From: Alistipes sp.
GTDB lineage: Bacteria > Bacteroidota > Bacteroidia > Bacteroidales > Rikenellaceae
Reading direction: 5' to 3'
DNA: 38,976 nt
NCBI GenBank assembly: GCA_020026375.1
Contig: JAHHQN010000021.1
Coordinates: 1-38,976 of the forward strand
Shown: positions 15,202 through 23,876 of the stretch, piece by piece
Layout of the letters: the number at the start of each line of letters is the position of its first letter
Position numbering within the stretch: the first letter of the stretch is position 1
Translations under genes and position numbers: made by a program
Notes under the pieces: model-generated
Databases searched by the model: none
What the model was told of the DNA's origin: nothing
Seen by the model: the letters and a program-made list of their open reading frames with translations, nothing else

Positions 15202-17622
15202 TTAAAACAGAGAGCCCTGCACGGGGGCGTCCTGCGCCGTTGCGGGGGAGGGCTGCTCTGTGTCAGTGTCGGGGGTGTCGGTTGGGGTGAACAGGCTTCC
15301 CTGCTCGGCCGACGGTGATGCCTTTGCGGCGGCCTTGCGACGCGGTTTTTCGGTCGCGGACGGCTTCGTGCGGCGGTGGGGGGCGGCAACCTTCTCGGAG
15401 GGCTGCTCCTTTGCCGTCTGTTCCGCAATGTCTTCTGTTGCAACATTCTCCGTATCAGTATTTCCTGTTGCAGTGCCTTCAGTCTCTGTGCCTTCAGTTT
15501 CGGCGGTCGCTTCTGCCGGGGTGTCGTCGCCGGGCGAAGTTGCGACAGAGGGGGCGTCGTCCGTGCGGCTGATCTCCAGCTCGGTGTAGTCGTAGTCCCA
15601 CTCGTCGCCGCTGCCGTCGTCCGTTTCGTCACTGCCCGAGGCAATCATCGCCACGAACTCCTCCTCCGAGATGATGGTGATGCCGAGCTTCTCGGCCTTC
15701 TTCAGCTTGGCGGGACCCATGTTCTCGCCGGCCACGATGTAGTCGACGTTCGACGAGACGGCCGCAAGGTTCTTGCCGCCGTGTTTCTCGATCAGCTCCT
15801 TCAACTCGTCGCGCGAATGGTCGACGAACTTGCCCGAGATGACGAAGGTCTTTCCGGCGAGAGCCTCCGAAGCCAGTGCGGTCTCCTCGGCCTCGAACTG
15901 CAGTCCGGCCGCACGCAGACGGCCGATGATGCGGAGGTTCTCCTCGTCGTGGAAGTAGGCGATGATTTCGTCGGCAATCTTGTCGCCCACCTCGTCGGCC
16001 TCGACCAGCTCGTCGCGTGTGGCATTCATCACCGCGTCGAGGGTCTTGAAGTGTCCGGCCAGGTATTTGGCCGTGGTCTCACCTACAAAACGGATTCCCA
16101 GTCCGAAAAGTACGCGGTGGAACGGAACTTTTTTCGAGGCCTCGATCGAGCGGATAATGTTCTCGGCCGATTTCTCGCCCAGACGCGGCAGGGGGGCCAG
16201 CTGCTCGGCCTTCAGGTCGTAGAGGTCGGAGATGTCGTGGAGCAGGCCGTTGGCGTTGAGCAGCACGACGGTCTCCTCGCCCAGACCCTCGATGTCGAGG
16301 GCCTTGCGGCGTATGAAGTGAATCATGCGGCCGATAATCTGGGGGTGGCAGCCGCTCTGGTTGGGGCAGTAGTGCTTGGCCTCGCCCTCGTAGCGCACCA
16401 GCGGCGTGCCGCATTCGGGACAGCGGGTGATGTAGTCGTAGGGGCGGCTGTCGGCCTTGCGCATCGACACCTCCACGCCTGTGATTTTGGGTATGATTTC
16501 GCCGCCCTTCTCCACATACACCATGTCGTGGTAGTGGATATCGAGCAGGGCCATCTGTTCGGCATTGTGGAGCGTGGCGCGCCGCACGGTGGTGCCGGCC
16601 AGCTGCACGGGGTCGAGGTTGGCCACGGGGGTGACGGCACCCGTGCGGCCGACCTGGAAGTCGACGCTCTCGAGCAGGGTGAGTGCCTGCTCGGCCTTGA
16701 ATTTGTAGGCCACCGCCCACTTGGGGGCTTTGGCCGTGAAGCCCAGCTTGCGGCGTGTGGCGAAGTCGTTGACCTTGATGACTACGCCGTCGGTGGGGAA
16801 GGGCAACTGTTTGCGCGCCTCGTCCCAGTGACGGATAAAGTCGTCAATCTCCTCCACCGAGTGGCACAGCCGCGAGAGGCCGGAGACCTTGAATCCCCAG
16901 CTGCGTGCCGCCTCGAGACTCTGGGTGTGGGTGCCGAAGGACAGCTCCTCGCCCGAGAGCTGGTAGAGGGTGCAGTCCAGACCGCGGCGTGCCACCACGG
17001 CCGACGACTGCTGCTTGAGGGTGCCGGCGGCGGCGTTGCGCGGATTGGCAAAGAGAGCCTTGCCCTCGGCTTCGCGCTCGCGGTTGATTTTGTCGAACGA
17101 GGCGTAGGGCATGAGTATCTCGCCGCGGATTTCGAAGTAGGAGGGGTAGCCCTGACCGGTGAGCCGCAGGGGCACACTGCGTATGGTGCGCACGTTGGCC
17201 GTCACATCGTCGCCTGCCACACCGTCGCCGCGGGTCACGGCACGCAGCAGATGGCCGTCCTCATAGGTGAGCGAGATGGCCGTGCCGTCGAATTTCAGCT
17301 CGCAGACGAATTCCGTCGTTCCGACCTCCTTTTCTATGCGGTCGATGAATTCGTGCAACTCGTCGAGCGAGTAGGTGTTGCCCAGCGAGAGCATCGGGAA
17401 ACGGTGCTTGACGGTTTCGAAATTCGAGGTCAGGTCGCTGCCCACCCTCACCGTCGGGGAGTTGGGGTCGGCGAATTCGGGGTGCTCTTTCTCAAGCTCT
17501 TGCAGCTGTCGGAGCATCATGTCGAAGTCGTAGTCCGAGATTTCGGGGGCGTTCTCTACGTAGTATTTGTGGGTATGGTATTCGAGTTGGCGGCGCAACT
17601 CCTCAATCTTCTGTTGTATCAT
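15202..17622 (-). CDS. ligA: NAD-dependent DNA ligase with extended C-terminal tail
   Basis: LigA seals nicks during replication and repair using NAD. With the ATG at 17622 the product has 806 residues; a GTG six codons upstream is possible but lies at the probable transcription start. Visible parts are the Ia and adenylation domains with the nucleophile Lys110 in CELKFDGTAIS, an OB domain, a tetracysteine zinc finger (Cys401, Cys404, Cys419, Cys425), helix-hairpin-helix repeats, and a BRCT domain (about 588-662). Unusually, about 144 residues follow BRCT: an acidic Thr/Glu/Ala-rich part, a basic patch (about 747-769), and two QGSLF motifs at 774-778 and 802-806, the second at the very C-terminus. 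Bacterial LigA usually ends with BRCT at about 670 residues. Confidence 0.95.
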   Translation of the reverse strand: MIQQKIEELRRQLEYHTHKYYVENAPEISDYDFDMMLRQLQELEKEHPEFADPNSPTVRVGSDLTSNFETVKHRFPMLSLGNTYSLDELHEFIDRIEKEVGTTEFVCELKFDGTAISLTYEDGHLLRAVTRGDGVAGDDVTANVRTIRSVPLRLTGQGYPSYFEIRGEILMPYASFDKINREREAEGKALFANPRNAAAGTLKQQSSAVVARRGLDCTLYQLSGEELSFGTHTQSLEAARSWGFKVSGLSRLCHSVEEIDDFIRHWDEARKQLPFPTDGVVIKVNDFATRRKLGFTAKAPKWAVAYKFKAEQALTLLESVDFQVGRTGAVTPVANLDPVQLAGTTVRRATLHNAEQMALLDIHYHDMVYVEKGGEIIPKITGVEVSMRKADSRPYDYITRCPECGTPLVRYEGEAKHYCPNQSGCHPQIIGRMIHFIRRKALDIEGLGEETVVLLNANGLLHDISDLYDLKAEQLAPLPRLGEKSAENIIRSIEASKKVPFHRVLFGLGIRFVGETTAKYLAGHFKTLDAVMNATRDELVEADEVGDKIADEIIAYFHDEENLRIIGRLRAAGLQFEAEETALASEALAGKTFVISGKFVDHSRDELKELIEKHGGKNLAAVSSNVDYIVAGENMGPAKLKKAEKLGITIISEEEFVAMIASGSDETDDGSGDEWDYDYTELEISRTDDAPSVATSPGDDTPAEATAETEGTETEGTATGNTDTENVATEDIAEQTAKEQPSEKVAAPHRRTKPSATEKPRRKAAAKASPSAEQGSLFTPTDTPDTDTEQPSPATAQDAPVQGSLF
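15205..15303 (-). other. Two QGSLF clamp-binding-like motifs in the LigA tail
   Basis: The motif QGSLF is encoded at 15289-15303 and again at 15205-15219, directly before the stop. It resembles the bacterial sliding-clamp ligand consensus QL(S/D)LF. The two copies use different codons for Gly, Ser and Phe (GGA/AGC/TTC and GGC/TCT/TTT), so they are not a fresh DNA duplication. A role in binding DnaN is inferred from the motif only. Confidence 0.55.
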
Positions 17623-17643
17623 ATCTATATATATTCTCACGTG

Positions 17644-17651
17644 TAAAGGTA
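17644..17651 (-). promoter_or_regulatory. Probable ligA operon promoter (-7 box)
   Basis: On the minus strand TACCTTTA matches TAnnTTTG at seven of eight positions. It places the transcript start near 17637, just upstream of the ATG at 17622 and at or after the alternative GTG. No good -33 box is seen at the expected distance. Confidence 0.45.
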
Positions 17652-17712
17652 CATATTTTGTCGGGAAGTGGGACTAAAATCAAAAAAAATGCAAAAAAAA
17701 AATACTCTATGC

Positions 17713-17742
17713 CTTGCGATATGTAAATTTTGCTTATACTTG
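17713..17742 (+). promoter_or_regulatory. Promoter of the acidic protein / LRR lipoprotein pair
   Basis: TTG at 17714-17716 and TATACTTG at 17735-17742 are separated by 18 bp. The -7 box matches TAnnTTTG at seven of eight positions. Transcription would begin about 15 nt before the ATG at 17765. It diverges from the ligA promoter. Confidence 0.6.
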
Positions 17743-17764
17743 CAAAAAATTTAGAAACAGAATC

Positions 17765-18088
17765 ATGACCAAACAGAACATGCCCAAAAAGCATATCGTA
17801 ACAAGTTTAAAGAATCTTCCTCTGGAAGTCCAGGAGGCGCTTAAGGAGAAGTATCCTCTGGGTTTCACCGATGTAATGATGCGTATCGACAAGCCCAACG
17901 GCGATTTCTTCTACGCAGTACCCTACGACACCGACGAGGTGGCCTATCTTGTCAAGATTGATGTCAAGATCGACGACAACGCGCAAGATGACGACGACAA
18001 GGATTATTACGACGATGAAATCAAGGGTGCCGATGAGCTCCAGGACGGCGTCAGCGTCGACTCGCTTGATGAGGACGACGAGGACTAA
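17765..18088 (+). CDS. Small acidic protein of unknown function
   Basis: The 107-residue product starts MTKQNMPKKHIVTSLKNLP; the ATG at 17765 is preferred because the upstream in-frame ATG at 17714 overlaps the promoter. The first 70 residues look like a small folded domain (VQEALKEKYPLGFTDVMMRI, then GDFFYAVPYDTDEVAYLVKIDV). The last 40 are strongly acidic (DDNAQDDDDKDYYDDEIKG to LDEDDED). It has no signal peptide, so it is probably cytosolic. Acidic tails of this kind occur in proteins that bind basic partners or mimic DNA, but nothing specific identifies this one. Its last 20 bases overlap the next gene. Confidence 0.8.
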   Translation: MTKQNMPKKHIVTSLKNLPLEVQEALKEKYPLGFTDVMMRIDKPNGDFFYAVPYDTDEVAYLVKIDVKIDDNAQDDDDKDYYDDEIKGADELQDGVSVDSLDEDDED

Positions 18089-18713
18089 CACTTGGTTCCG
18101 AAATGCGGTGGCGGCTGTAATGGTCTGCGCGGCGGTGTCGTGCGGTCTGTCTGAAGATCCGCGCGACGAATCGCTCAAACACCAGTATATCACCCTCTCC
18201 GATCCCTCGTTCGAGGCCTATTGCATGCGCGTGGCCGACGTCAACGGCGACGGTCGCCTGTCGCGCTACGAGGCCCGTCAGATGCGCCACATCGACTGCT
18301 CCGACAGCGATGTGAAGTCGTTGTGGGAAATCGGTGAATTCATCAACATCACGACTTTGGATTGCAGCGGCAACGCCATTCCCCAGTTGCGTCTGGAGGA
18401 ATGTACGCGTCTGCGCCGCATCGACTGCAGTCGCAACGGTCTGGAGACCCTCGAAGTCGACAACCTCCGCATGCTGGTCGAGCTGCGCTGTTCCGACAAC
18501 CGTCTGAAGGGGCTTTCGCTGCACACCAATTCCTCGCTCCGCTATCTGGACTGTCATCGGAATCTTCTCCGTCATCTCAATGTGGCAGGGTGCGCTCCCC
18601 AAATCGAGGGCGTTGATGCCACGCAGAATCCGCTGGAGGTTTTCTATAAAGGTTCGGCCCAGAGCATCGGCTCGTTGAAACTCGATGACTATTCGGTGGT
18701 CGAAGAGCAGTGA
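18069..18713 (+). CDS. EF-hand and leucine-rich-repeat lipoprotein
   Basis: The start at 18069 gives a 214-residue protein with a convincing lipoprotein signal: basic MRTTRTNTWFRN, a hydrophobic core, lipobox AVSC (Cys25). An upstream in-frame ATG (17949) would add a low-complexity Arg/Thr/Ser stretch that is only the shadow of the acidic gene, so it is rejected. Residues 57-68 form a canonical calcium loop, DVNGDGRLSRYE. About four LRR units follow (for example TTLDCSGNAIPQLRLEECTR, IDCSRNGLETLEV, LRCSDNRLKGLSL, LDCHRNLLRHLNV), the Cys-containing type common in Bacteroidetes surface proteins. It is probably an envelope or surface binding protein; the ligand is unknown. It overlaps the preceding gene by 20 nt. 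Confidence 0.85.
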   Translation: MRTTRTNTWFRNAVAAVMVCAAVSCGLSEDPRDESLKHQYITLSDPSFEAYCMRVADVNGDGRLSRYEARQMRHIDCSDSDVKSLWEIGEFINITTLDCSGNAIPQLRLEECTRLRRIDCSRNGLETLEVDNLRMLVELRCSDNRLKGLSLHTNSSLRYLDCHRNLLRHLNVAGCAPQIEGVDATQNPLEVFYKGSAQSIGSLKLDDYSVVEEQ

Positions 18714-18763
18714 GGTTTGCCGTCCCCGATGGAGGGAGACCTGCCGTTACGGAACTGTGAAAT

Positions 18764-18800
18764 AACAGGATATCGCACGAAGCGGTATCCTGTTTTTTTT
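18764..18800 (+). terminator. Terminator after the LRR lipoprotein
   Basis: AACAGGATATCGC (18764-18776) pairs with AGCGGTATCCTGTT (18781-18794), with one wobble, around an ACGA loop, and runs into eight Ts. It lies 50 bp after the stop codon. Confidence 0.8.
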
Positions 18801-18973
18801 GTTTGTGTGTGCCGGCCGTCCCCCGCAGCGGAAGACGGGCGGCTGTGTCTGTGCGGTGCAAAATCCGTGCCTTGCGGTGCCGTGTCGCTGCGCCGTGGAG
18901 GGGTTGTGACGCGGAATTTCATAAAATGTCGATATTCTCCGGCTCCACCCGCCGAATAAAACGCAGATATTAT

Positions 18974-18981
18974 TATCTTTG
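18974..18981 (+). promoter_or_regulatory. -7 box for the TPR/barrel operon
   Basis: TATCTTTG is a perfect TAnnTTTG box 21 bp before the ATG at 19003. No clear TTG lies 19-21 bp upstream, so the -33 element is weak or absent. Confidence 0.55.
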
Positions 18982-19002
18982 CACGGATATAACACAGATG
19001 CT

Positions 19003-21987
19003 ATGCTGAAGAAATATATTTTTGTGCCGACTCTCCTGTTGAGTCTTGCATGTACGATGGAGGCCGCAGCGCAGGACCAGCCGACGCGCGACGCGCTCCA
19101 GAGGGGGCGCGACCTGTTCGGTTTCGGACGCTGGAGCGATGCCCGTACCGAATTTATCAAGGCGCGTGAGGGGCTTCGTCCCGAGGCGTTGAAGACGCGC
19201 GAGGACATCGACTTCTACCTCACGGCCTGTGCCGTCGAACTCCAGATGCCCGATGCCGAAGGACAGCTCAAGGCGTTCATGAGGGCCTATCCCAACTCGA
19301 CGTATGCCAACGAGGTCAACTTCTCGCTCGGTTCGCTCTATTGTGCCGGGGGCGACATGGCCAAGGCACGCGAATACTACGCCAAGACCCACTACAAGTC
19401 GCTGGACCGCCGCCGTCGCGAGCAGTACGACGTGCGTATGGGTTATGTGGAGTTCAGCGAGGGCAACTACAATGATGCCTATGCCTATTTCGACCGTATC
19501 GATCCCCGCAGCGAGTTTGCCGACCACGCCCTCTACTACAAGTCCTACATGGATTATGCCGAGGGACGCACCGGCCGCGCGAAGCAGGGCTTCACGGCGC
19601 TGACGCGCAGCGATGCCTACGGCGAGCTGGCGCCCTACTATCTCCTGCAGATTGAGTTCCGCGAGGGCAACTACCGCTATGTGGTCGACAACGGCGACCG
19701 TCTGGCACGCAAGGCCACGCCCGAGCGCCGTGCGGAGCTGGAGCGTGTGATTGCCGAGTCGTGGTTCCACCTCGACGACTACAACAAGACGCTCGACTAC
19801 ATGAACCGTCTGCGCGAGGACGGCCGACAGCTCGACCGCGAGAGCTGCTACCTGATGGGCTTCTCGCTCTATCGCACGGCCCACTATACCGAGGCGGTGG
19901 AGTGGCTGCGCAAGGCGTGCGGCGCGAAAGATGCCGTGACTCAGAATGCCTCCTACCACCTGGCCGACTGCTACCTCCGCACGGGGGAGAAGCGTGCCGC
20001 GATGCACGCCTTTGCGATGGCGGCCGACGAGACCTTCGACGGAACCATCACCGAGGACGCGCTGTTCAACTACGCCAAGTTGCAGTATGAACTGGGCGGC
20101 GGTGCCTTCAACGGCGCCATCAACGTGCTGAACCGCTATGTGGAGGAGTACCCCTCGTCGAAGCGTGCCGATGAGGCGCGCACGCTGCTCATTGCGGCCT
20201 ACTACAATTCGCGCGACTACGACGCGGCCTACCGCGCCATCAAGTCGTCGGCCGTGCAGGACGCCGACACGCGTGCCGCCCTGCAAAAGATTACCTATTT
20301 CCGTGCATTGGAGGCCTACTCGGCCAACGACATGCGTGCGGCACAGAACTACCTCGCGGAGTCGGCCGCCATCAATGTGAGTCCCAAATATTCTGCGCTC
20401 AACACCTTCTGGCAGGGCGAAATCGCCTATCGTGACGAGAATTTCACGGTGGCGGCTATGAAGTACAACGCCTACCTGAAGCGTGCGCCGCGTACCGAAC
20501 GCGAATACTCCTACGCGCTCTACAACCTCGGTTACTGTGCCTTTATGCGCGGCGACATGGCGGCGGCGGAGTCGTCGTTCGGCAAATTCGTGCAGCTCTA
20601 CACCACGCGTGACGGCTACCGTGCCGACGCGCTCAACCGTCTGGGCGATGTGGCCTTCTCGCAGCGCAGGTTCGACGAGGCCATCAGCCGCTATGGTCAG
20701 GCCTCGATGCTCTCCACTCCCGAAATGCACTACTCGCTCTACAAGCGTGCCGAGACCCTCGGTGTGATGGGACGTACGGAGGATAAACTGCAGACCCTGC
20801 GCCGGATTATCGCCGACGCCCAGGGTGATTATGTCGATGCGGCCGCCTATGAGCTGGGCCGCACCTACATCTCGCAGGAGAAGTACCGCGAAGGTGCGCG
20901 TCAGCTCGAGAAGTTCGTGGAGGAGTACCCCTCGTCGCAGTACCGCGTGCGCGCCCTCTCTGATCTGGGTCTGGCGTGGCTCAACCTGGGCGACAAGCAG
21001 AAGTCGCTGAAGTACTACGACATGGTGGTCAACGCTTCGCCCCAGTCATCGGAGGCGCGTCAGGCCATGCAGGGTATCCGCGACATCTATGTGTCGTCGG
21101 GCGATGTCGACTCCTACTTCGACTATGCCGAGAAGTCGGGTCTGGAATCCGACCTTACGGCCGTGTCGCGTGACTCGCTGTCGTTTGCCGCCGCCCAGAA
21201 ACTCTATCTGGCCGACCGTCATGCCGATGCCGAGAAGTCGTTGCGCAGCTACGTGAAGAGCTACCCCAAGGGTTATTATATGGTCGATGCGCTCTACTAC
21301 CTGAGTGACTGCTACCTGCGTTCGGGGCAGCGCGACGAGGCAATCGAGTCGTTGCAGCAGCTGGTCGGTGTGGGTGCCGGACAGTATGCCGTGCAGGTGC
21401 TGGAGAAGCTCTCGTCGATGACCTTCGACGACAAGCGCTACCGCGAGGCGGCCGATGCCTACCGCCGTCTCTACGATGTGGCCCCCACCAAATCGGGTCG
21501 CGAGAAGGCCATGCAGGGCTATGTCGACGCCACACTGCTCACGGGCGACGCCTCGCTCGTCAGACCGATGGCCGAAGATGTCATCTCGCGTAAAGATGTG
21601 GGTGCGACGGCACTGCGCGATGCCAAATTTGCGCTGGCGGAGCAGCTGCGCAAGGAGGGCGACATGAAGGCGGCGCTGGTCTACTACAAGCAGCTGGCCA
21701 AAGAGGTGCGCTCGCGACAGGGTTCGGCTTCGGCCTACTATGTCATCGAGGAGACGTTCCGCAGCGGCAACCTCGACGCCACGGAGAAGGCCGTGTTTGC
21801 CTACTCGGAGCGCTCGCCCCAGTCCTACTGGCTGGCCAAGTCGTTTATCCTTCTGGGCGAGGTCTATCAGAAGAAGGGTGATAATTTCCAGGCGCGTGCC
21901 ACCTGGCAGAGTGTCGTCGACGGATATACGCCTGCCGACGACGGCATTGTGGCCGAGGCGCGCGAGAGAATCAATAAACTGAACTAA
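19003..21987 (+). CDS. Large exported tetratricopeptide-repeat protein
   Basis: Initiation at ATG 19003 gives 994 residues with a Sec signal (MLKKYIFVPTLLLSLACTMEAAAQ). A TTG 24 nt upstream overlaps the promoter box and is rejected. The Cys in LACT lies in a weak lipobox-like context, but AAAQ-D is a good signal peptidase I site. The mature part is almost entirely TPR repeats: paired helices such as GRDLFGFGRWSDARTEFIKA, AKEYPSS-type turns (VEEYPSSKRADEARTLL and VEEYPSSQYRVRAL), and YYKQLAKEV near the C-terminus. Such proteins are periplasmic scaffolds. The next gene, an outer-membrane barrel, starts one nucleotide after the stop, so the two products probably work together at the outer membrane. 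The exact role is unknown. Confidence 0.88.
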   Translation: MLKKYIFVPTLLLSLACTMEAAAQDQPTRDALQRGRDLFGFGRWSDARTEFIKAREGLRPEALKTREDIDFYLTACAVELQMPDAEGQLKAFMRAYPNSTYANEVNFSLGSLYCAGGDMAKAREYYAKTHYKSLDRRRREQYDVRMGYVEFSEGNYNDAYAYFDRIDPRSEFADHALYYKSYMDYAEGRTGRAKQGFTALTRSDAYGELAPYYLLQIEFREGNYRYVVDNGDRLARKATPERRAELERVIAESWFHLDDYNKTLDYMNRLREDGRQLDRESCYLMGFSLYRTAHYTEAVEWLRKACGAKDAVTQNASYHLADCYLRTGEKRAAMHAFAMAADETFDGTITEDALFNYAKLQYELGGGAFNGAINVLNRYVEEYPSSKRADEARTLLIAAYYNSRDYDAAYRAIKSSAVQDADTRAALQKITYFRALEAYSANDMRAAQNYLAESAAINVSPKYSALNTFWQGEIAYRDENFTVAAMKYNAYLKRAPRTEREYSYALYNLGYCAFMRGDMAAAESSFGKFVQLYTTRDGYRADALNRLGDVAFSQRRFDEAISRYGQASMLSTPEMHYSLYKRAETLGVMGRTEDKLQTLRRIIADAQGDYVDAAAYELGRTYISQEKYREGARQLEKFVEEYPSSQYRVRALSDLGLAWLNLGDKQKSLKYYDMVVNASPQSSEARQAMQGIRDIYVSSGDVDSYFDYAEKSGLESDLTAVSRDSLSFAAAQKLYLADRHADAEKSLRSYVKSYPKGYYMVDALYYLSDCYLRSGQRDEAIESLQQLVGVGAGQYAVQVLEKLSSMTFDDKRYREAADAYRRLYDVAPTKSGREKAMQGYVDATLLTGDASLVRPMAEDVISRKDVGATALRDAKFALAEQLRKEGDMKAALVYYKQLAKEVRSRQGSASAYYVIEETFRSGNLDATEKAVFAYSERSPQSYWLAKSFILLGEVYQKKGDNFQARATWQSVVDGYTPADDGIVAEARERINKLN

Positions 21988-21988
21988 G

Positions 21989-23752
21989 ATGAAGAAACTC
22001 ATAACAGCATTCATGGCTTTGTTCCTGTTGCCGGCCATTGCCGAGGCACAGGTGGAGAAACAGGTGGAGATGACCAAGGAGTATGCCCCGAAGGTGGAGC
22101 GCGCCCCGAAGCTGGCCATTACGCCCGACATGACCGATACCGTGCAGATGCGGCCCGACATCGACTATGTCATCACGCCGCTCTCGCTGGAGACCTCGCT
22201 GGCCACACGTCCCATCTCGCCGGCGAAGGTGACTTATTGGGAGTTCAACCGTTCGCTGCCCTTCTACATCAAGGCCGGAGCCGGTTATCCGCTCAATTCG
22301 GTGTTCGACTTCTATGCCTCGACCCAGAATCCGGCTACGGGATATGTGGTGGGGTATCTCAACCACAAGGGACGCTTTGCCGACATCAAGAACAACTTCG
22401 GTCAGAAGCACAACTCCGTGGAGATGCACAATGCGGCCGGAGCTGCGGCCGGCAAGTATTTCGGCCGTCATATCCTGGAGGGCGGGGCTTCGTATTCCCA
22501 CCGTCTCTTCCACCGCTACGGCACACGCAACTGGGCGGAGAGCGACGAGGCGGCGCAGGTGTGGCGACCGCTGGCCGCCTATGGCGATTTGGATTTCCAT
22601 GTCCGCTTCGGTGACGAGTTCCGCGATTTGAGCCGCACGAATTTCGAGGTGCTTTTCCGCGGCAACATGTTCTTCGACAACTCCGAGCGCGGCGGCTACG
22701 ACAACAAGGCACGCGAGAATACCCTCGACGTGTCGGCCAAGATGGCGCGCATGTTCGGCCGCTACGGTTTCTCGCTCAATGCCGGTTACGAGCGTGTGAG
22801 CGGCAACCGCGAGATTGACGTGTGGAGCGGCAACGACTTTTCCAACGACGAGAACAACGACAAATACCTGTTGCAGACGCTGCGTGTGGGCGGCCGCTTC
22901 ATCGCCGACGGCAATTTCCTGAAGCTGGTGGCCGGTGTCGACTTCTACCACGAGGATATCAGGGGCGGCGAGGCCGAAAACTTCCTGATTCCCTATGCAA
23001 GGGCCGACTTCAACTTCGGCACCCGTGCGCTGCGTCCGTTTGCCGAAATCGACGGTGGCGTCTACAACAATGGCTACCGCTCGCTGATGCACCGCAATCC
23101 CTATGTTTATAATGCCGTGGCACTGGAGAAAAGCTCGGTGGACTACAATGTGCGCTTCGGTCTTACGGGTGCATTTGCCAAGAACAGAATCGATTACAGG
23201 GTCTATGCCGGCTTTGCGGTGCATGACGACCACATCTTCTGGCTGCTCAACCGCTACGGGGTCTTCACCCCCGTGCTGTCGCGTCAGACGGTCACCTCGT
23301 TCAATGCCGAGCTGGCGTACCGTCCCGTGGAGCAGCTGCGCTTCGATTTGGGCGTACACGGCTACATCTACAACGACGAGTCGTGCCTCTATGGCGAGCA
23401 CCGTGTGACGTTCAACGGCGGCGACCCCGATTTCCGCGGTGACATCGGCATGCGCTATGAGGGTCGGAAGATTTCGTTCGGCGTGAAGGCACTCTTCGAG
23501 AGCGAGCGCAAATGGACGAAGGAGGTGCGTGCCGAAGAGGCGGCGCAGCAGCCCGATGCAGCGCAGTGGGTGCTTGTGGGCGAGAAGTGCGGTGCGTATG
23601 TCGACTTGCAGGTCGATTTCGAGTGGCAGCTCAAGGGGCGTTTCGCCATCTTTGCCGAGGGCCGCAACCTCATCAACCGTCGTATCTACCGCCTGCCGTA
23701 CTTCCCCGAATACGGTGCGAACTTCACCGCAGGTGTGAAATTGTCCTTCTAA
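21989..23752 (+). CDS. Outer-membrane beta-barrel protein, TonB-receptor-like
   Basis: The 587-residue product has a Sec signal peptide (MKKLITAFMALFLLPAIAEAQ). The mature N-terminus carries a short charged segment (QVEMTKEYAPKVERAPKL), and the rest consists of amphipathic beta strands with aromatic girdles, ending YFPEYGANFTAGVKLSF with a terminal aromatic typical of barrels. It resembles the barrel half of TonB-dependent receptors but has no plug domain, so it may be a plug-less porin or a structural barrel. It is tightly coupled to the TPR protein upstream. A terminator follows. I do not recognise a named family. Confidence 0.82.
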   Translation: MKKLITAFMALFLLPAIAEAQVEKQVEMTKEYAPKVERAPKLAITPDMTDTVQMRPDIDYVITPLSLETSLATRPISPAKVTYWEFNRSLPFYIKAGAGYPLNSVFDFYASTQNPATGYVVGYLNHKGRFADIKNNFGQKHNSVEMHNAAGAAAGKYFGRHILEGGASYSHRLFHRYGTRNWAESDEAAQVWRPLAAYGDLDFHVRFGDEFRDLSRTNFEVLFRGNMFFDNSERGGYDNKARENTLDVSAKMARMFGRYGFSLNAGYERVSGNREIDVWSGNDFSNDENNDKYLLQTLRVGGRFIADGNFLKLVAGVDFYHEDIRGGEAENFLIPYARADFNFGTRALRPFAEIDGGVYNNGYRSLMHRNPYVYNAVALEKSSVDYNVRFGLTGAFAKNRIDYRVYAGFAVHDDHIFWLLNRYGVFTPVLSRQTVTSFNAELAYRPVEQLRFDLGVHGYIYNDESCLYGEHRVTFNGGDPDFRGDIGMRYEGRKISFGVKALFESERKWTKEVRAEEAAQQPDAAQWVLVGEKCGAYVDLQVDFEWQLKGRFAIFAEGRNLINRRIYRLPYFPEYGANFTAGVKLSF

Positions 23753-23799
23753 AAACCGTTGTCGCCGCCCTCTTTGGAAGGGGGTGACAGATGATATCT

Positions 23800-23839
23800 G
23801 CCGCGATACATCTTAAATGATGTGTCGCGGCTTTTTTTT
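23800..23839 (+). terminator. Terminator of the TPR/barrel operon
   Basis: GCCGCGATACATC (23800-23812) pairs with GATGTGTCGCGGC (23819-23831) with one G-T pair, followed by eight Ts (23832-23839). It lies about 50 bp after the barrel stop codon. Confidence 0.85.
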
Positions 23840-23876
23840 GTCGGAAGACGTTGAGGCGGAAGGGTGGGGGAGAATA

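Noticed and set aside
15205..15588. LigA tail as a separate gene or frameshift artefact
   Set aside because: The tail is in the same uninterrupted frame as the BRCT domain, and the stop follows a motif that also occurs inside the tail, so it is a genuine C-terminal extension.
15376..17646. 756-codon plus-strand open frame opposite ligA
   Set aside because: Antisense to ligA, with no domain features.
17949..18068. N-terminal extension of the LRR lipoprotein
   Set aside because: Out-of-frame shadow of the acidic gene giving Arg/Thr/Ser-rich sequence; it would destroy the lipoprotein signal that begins at 18069.
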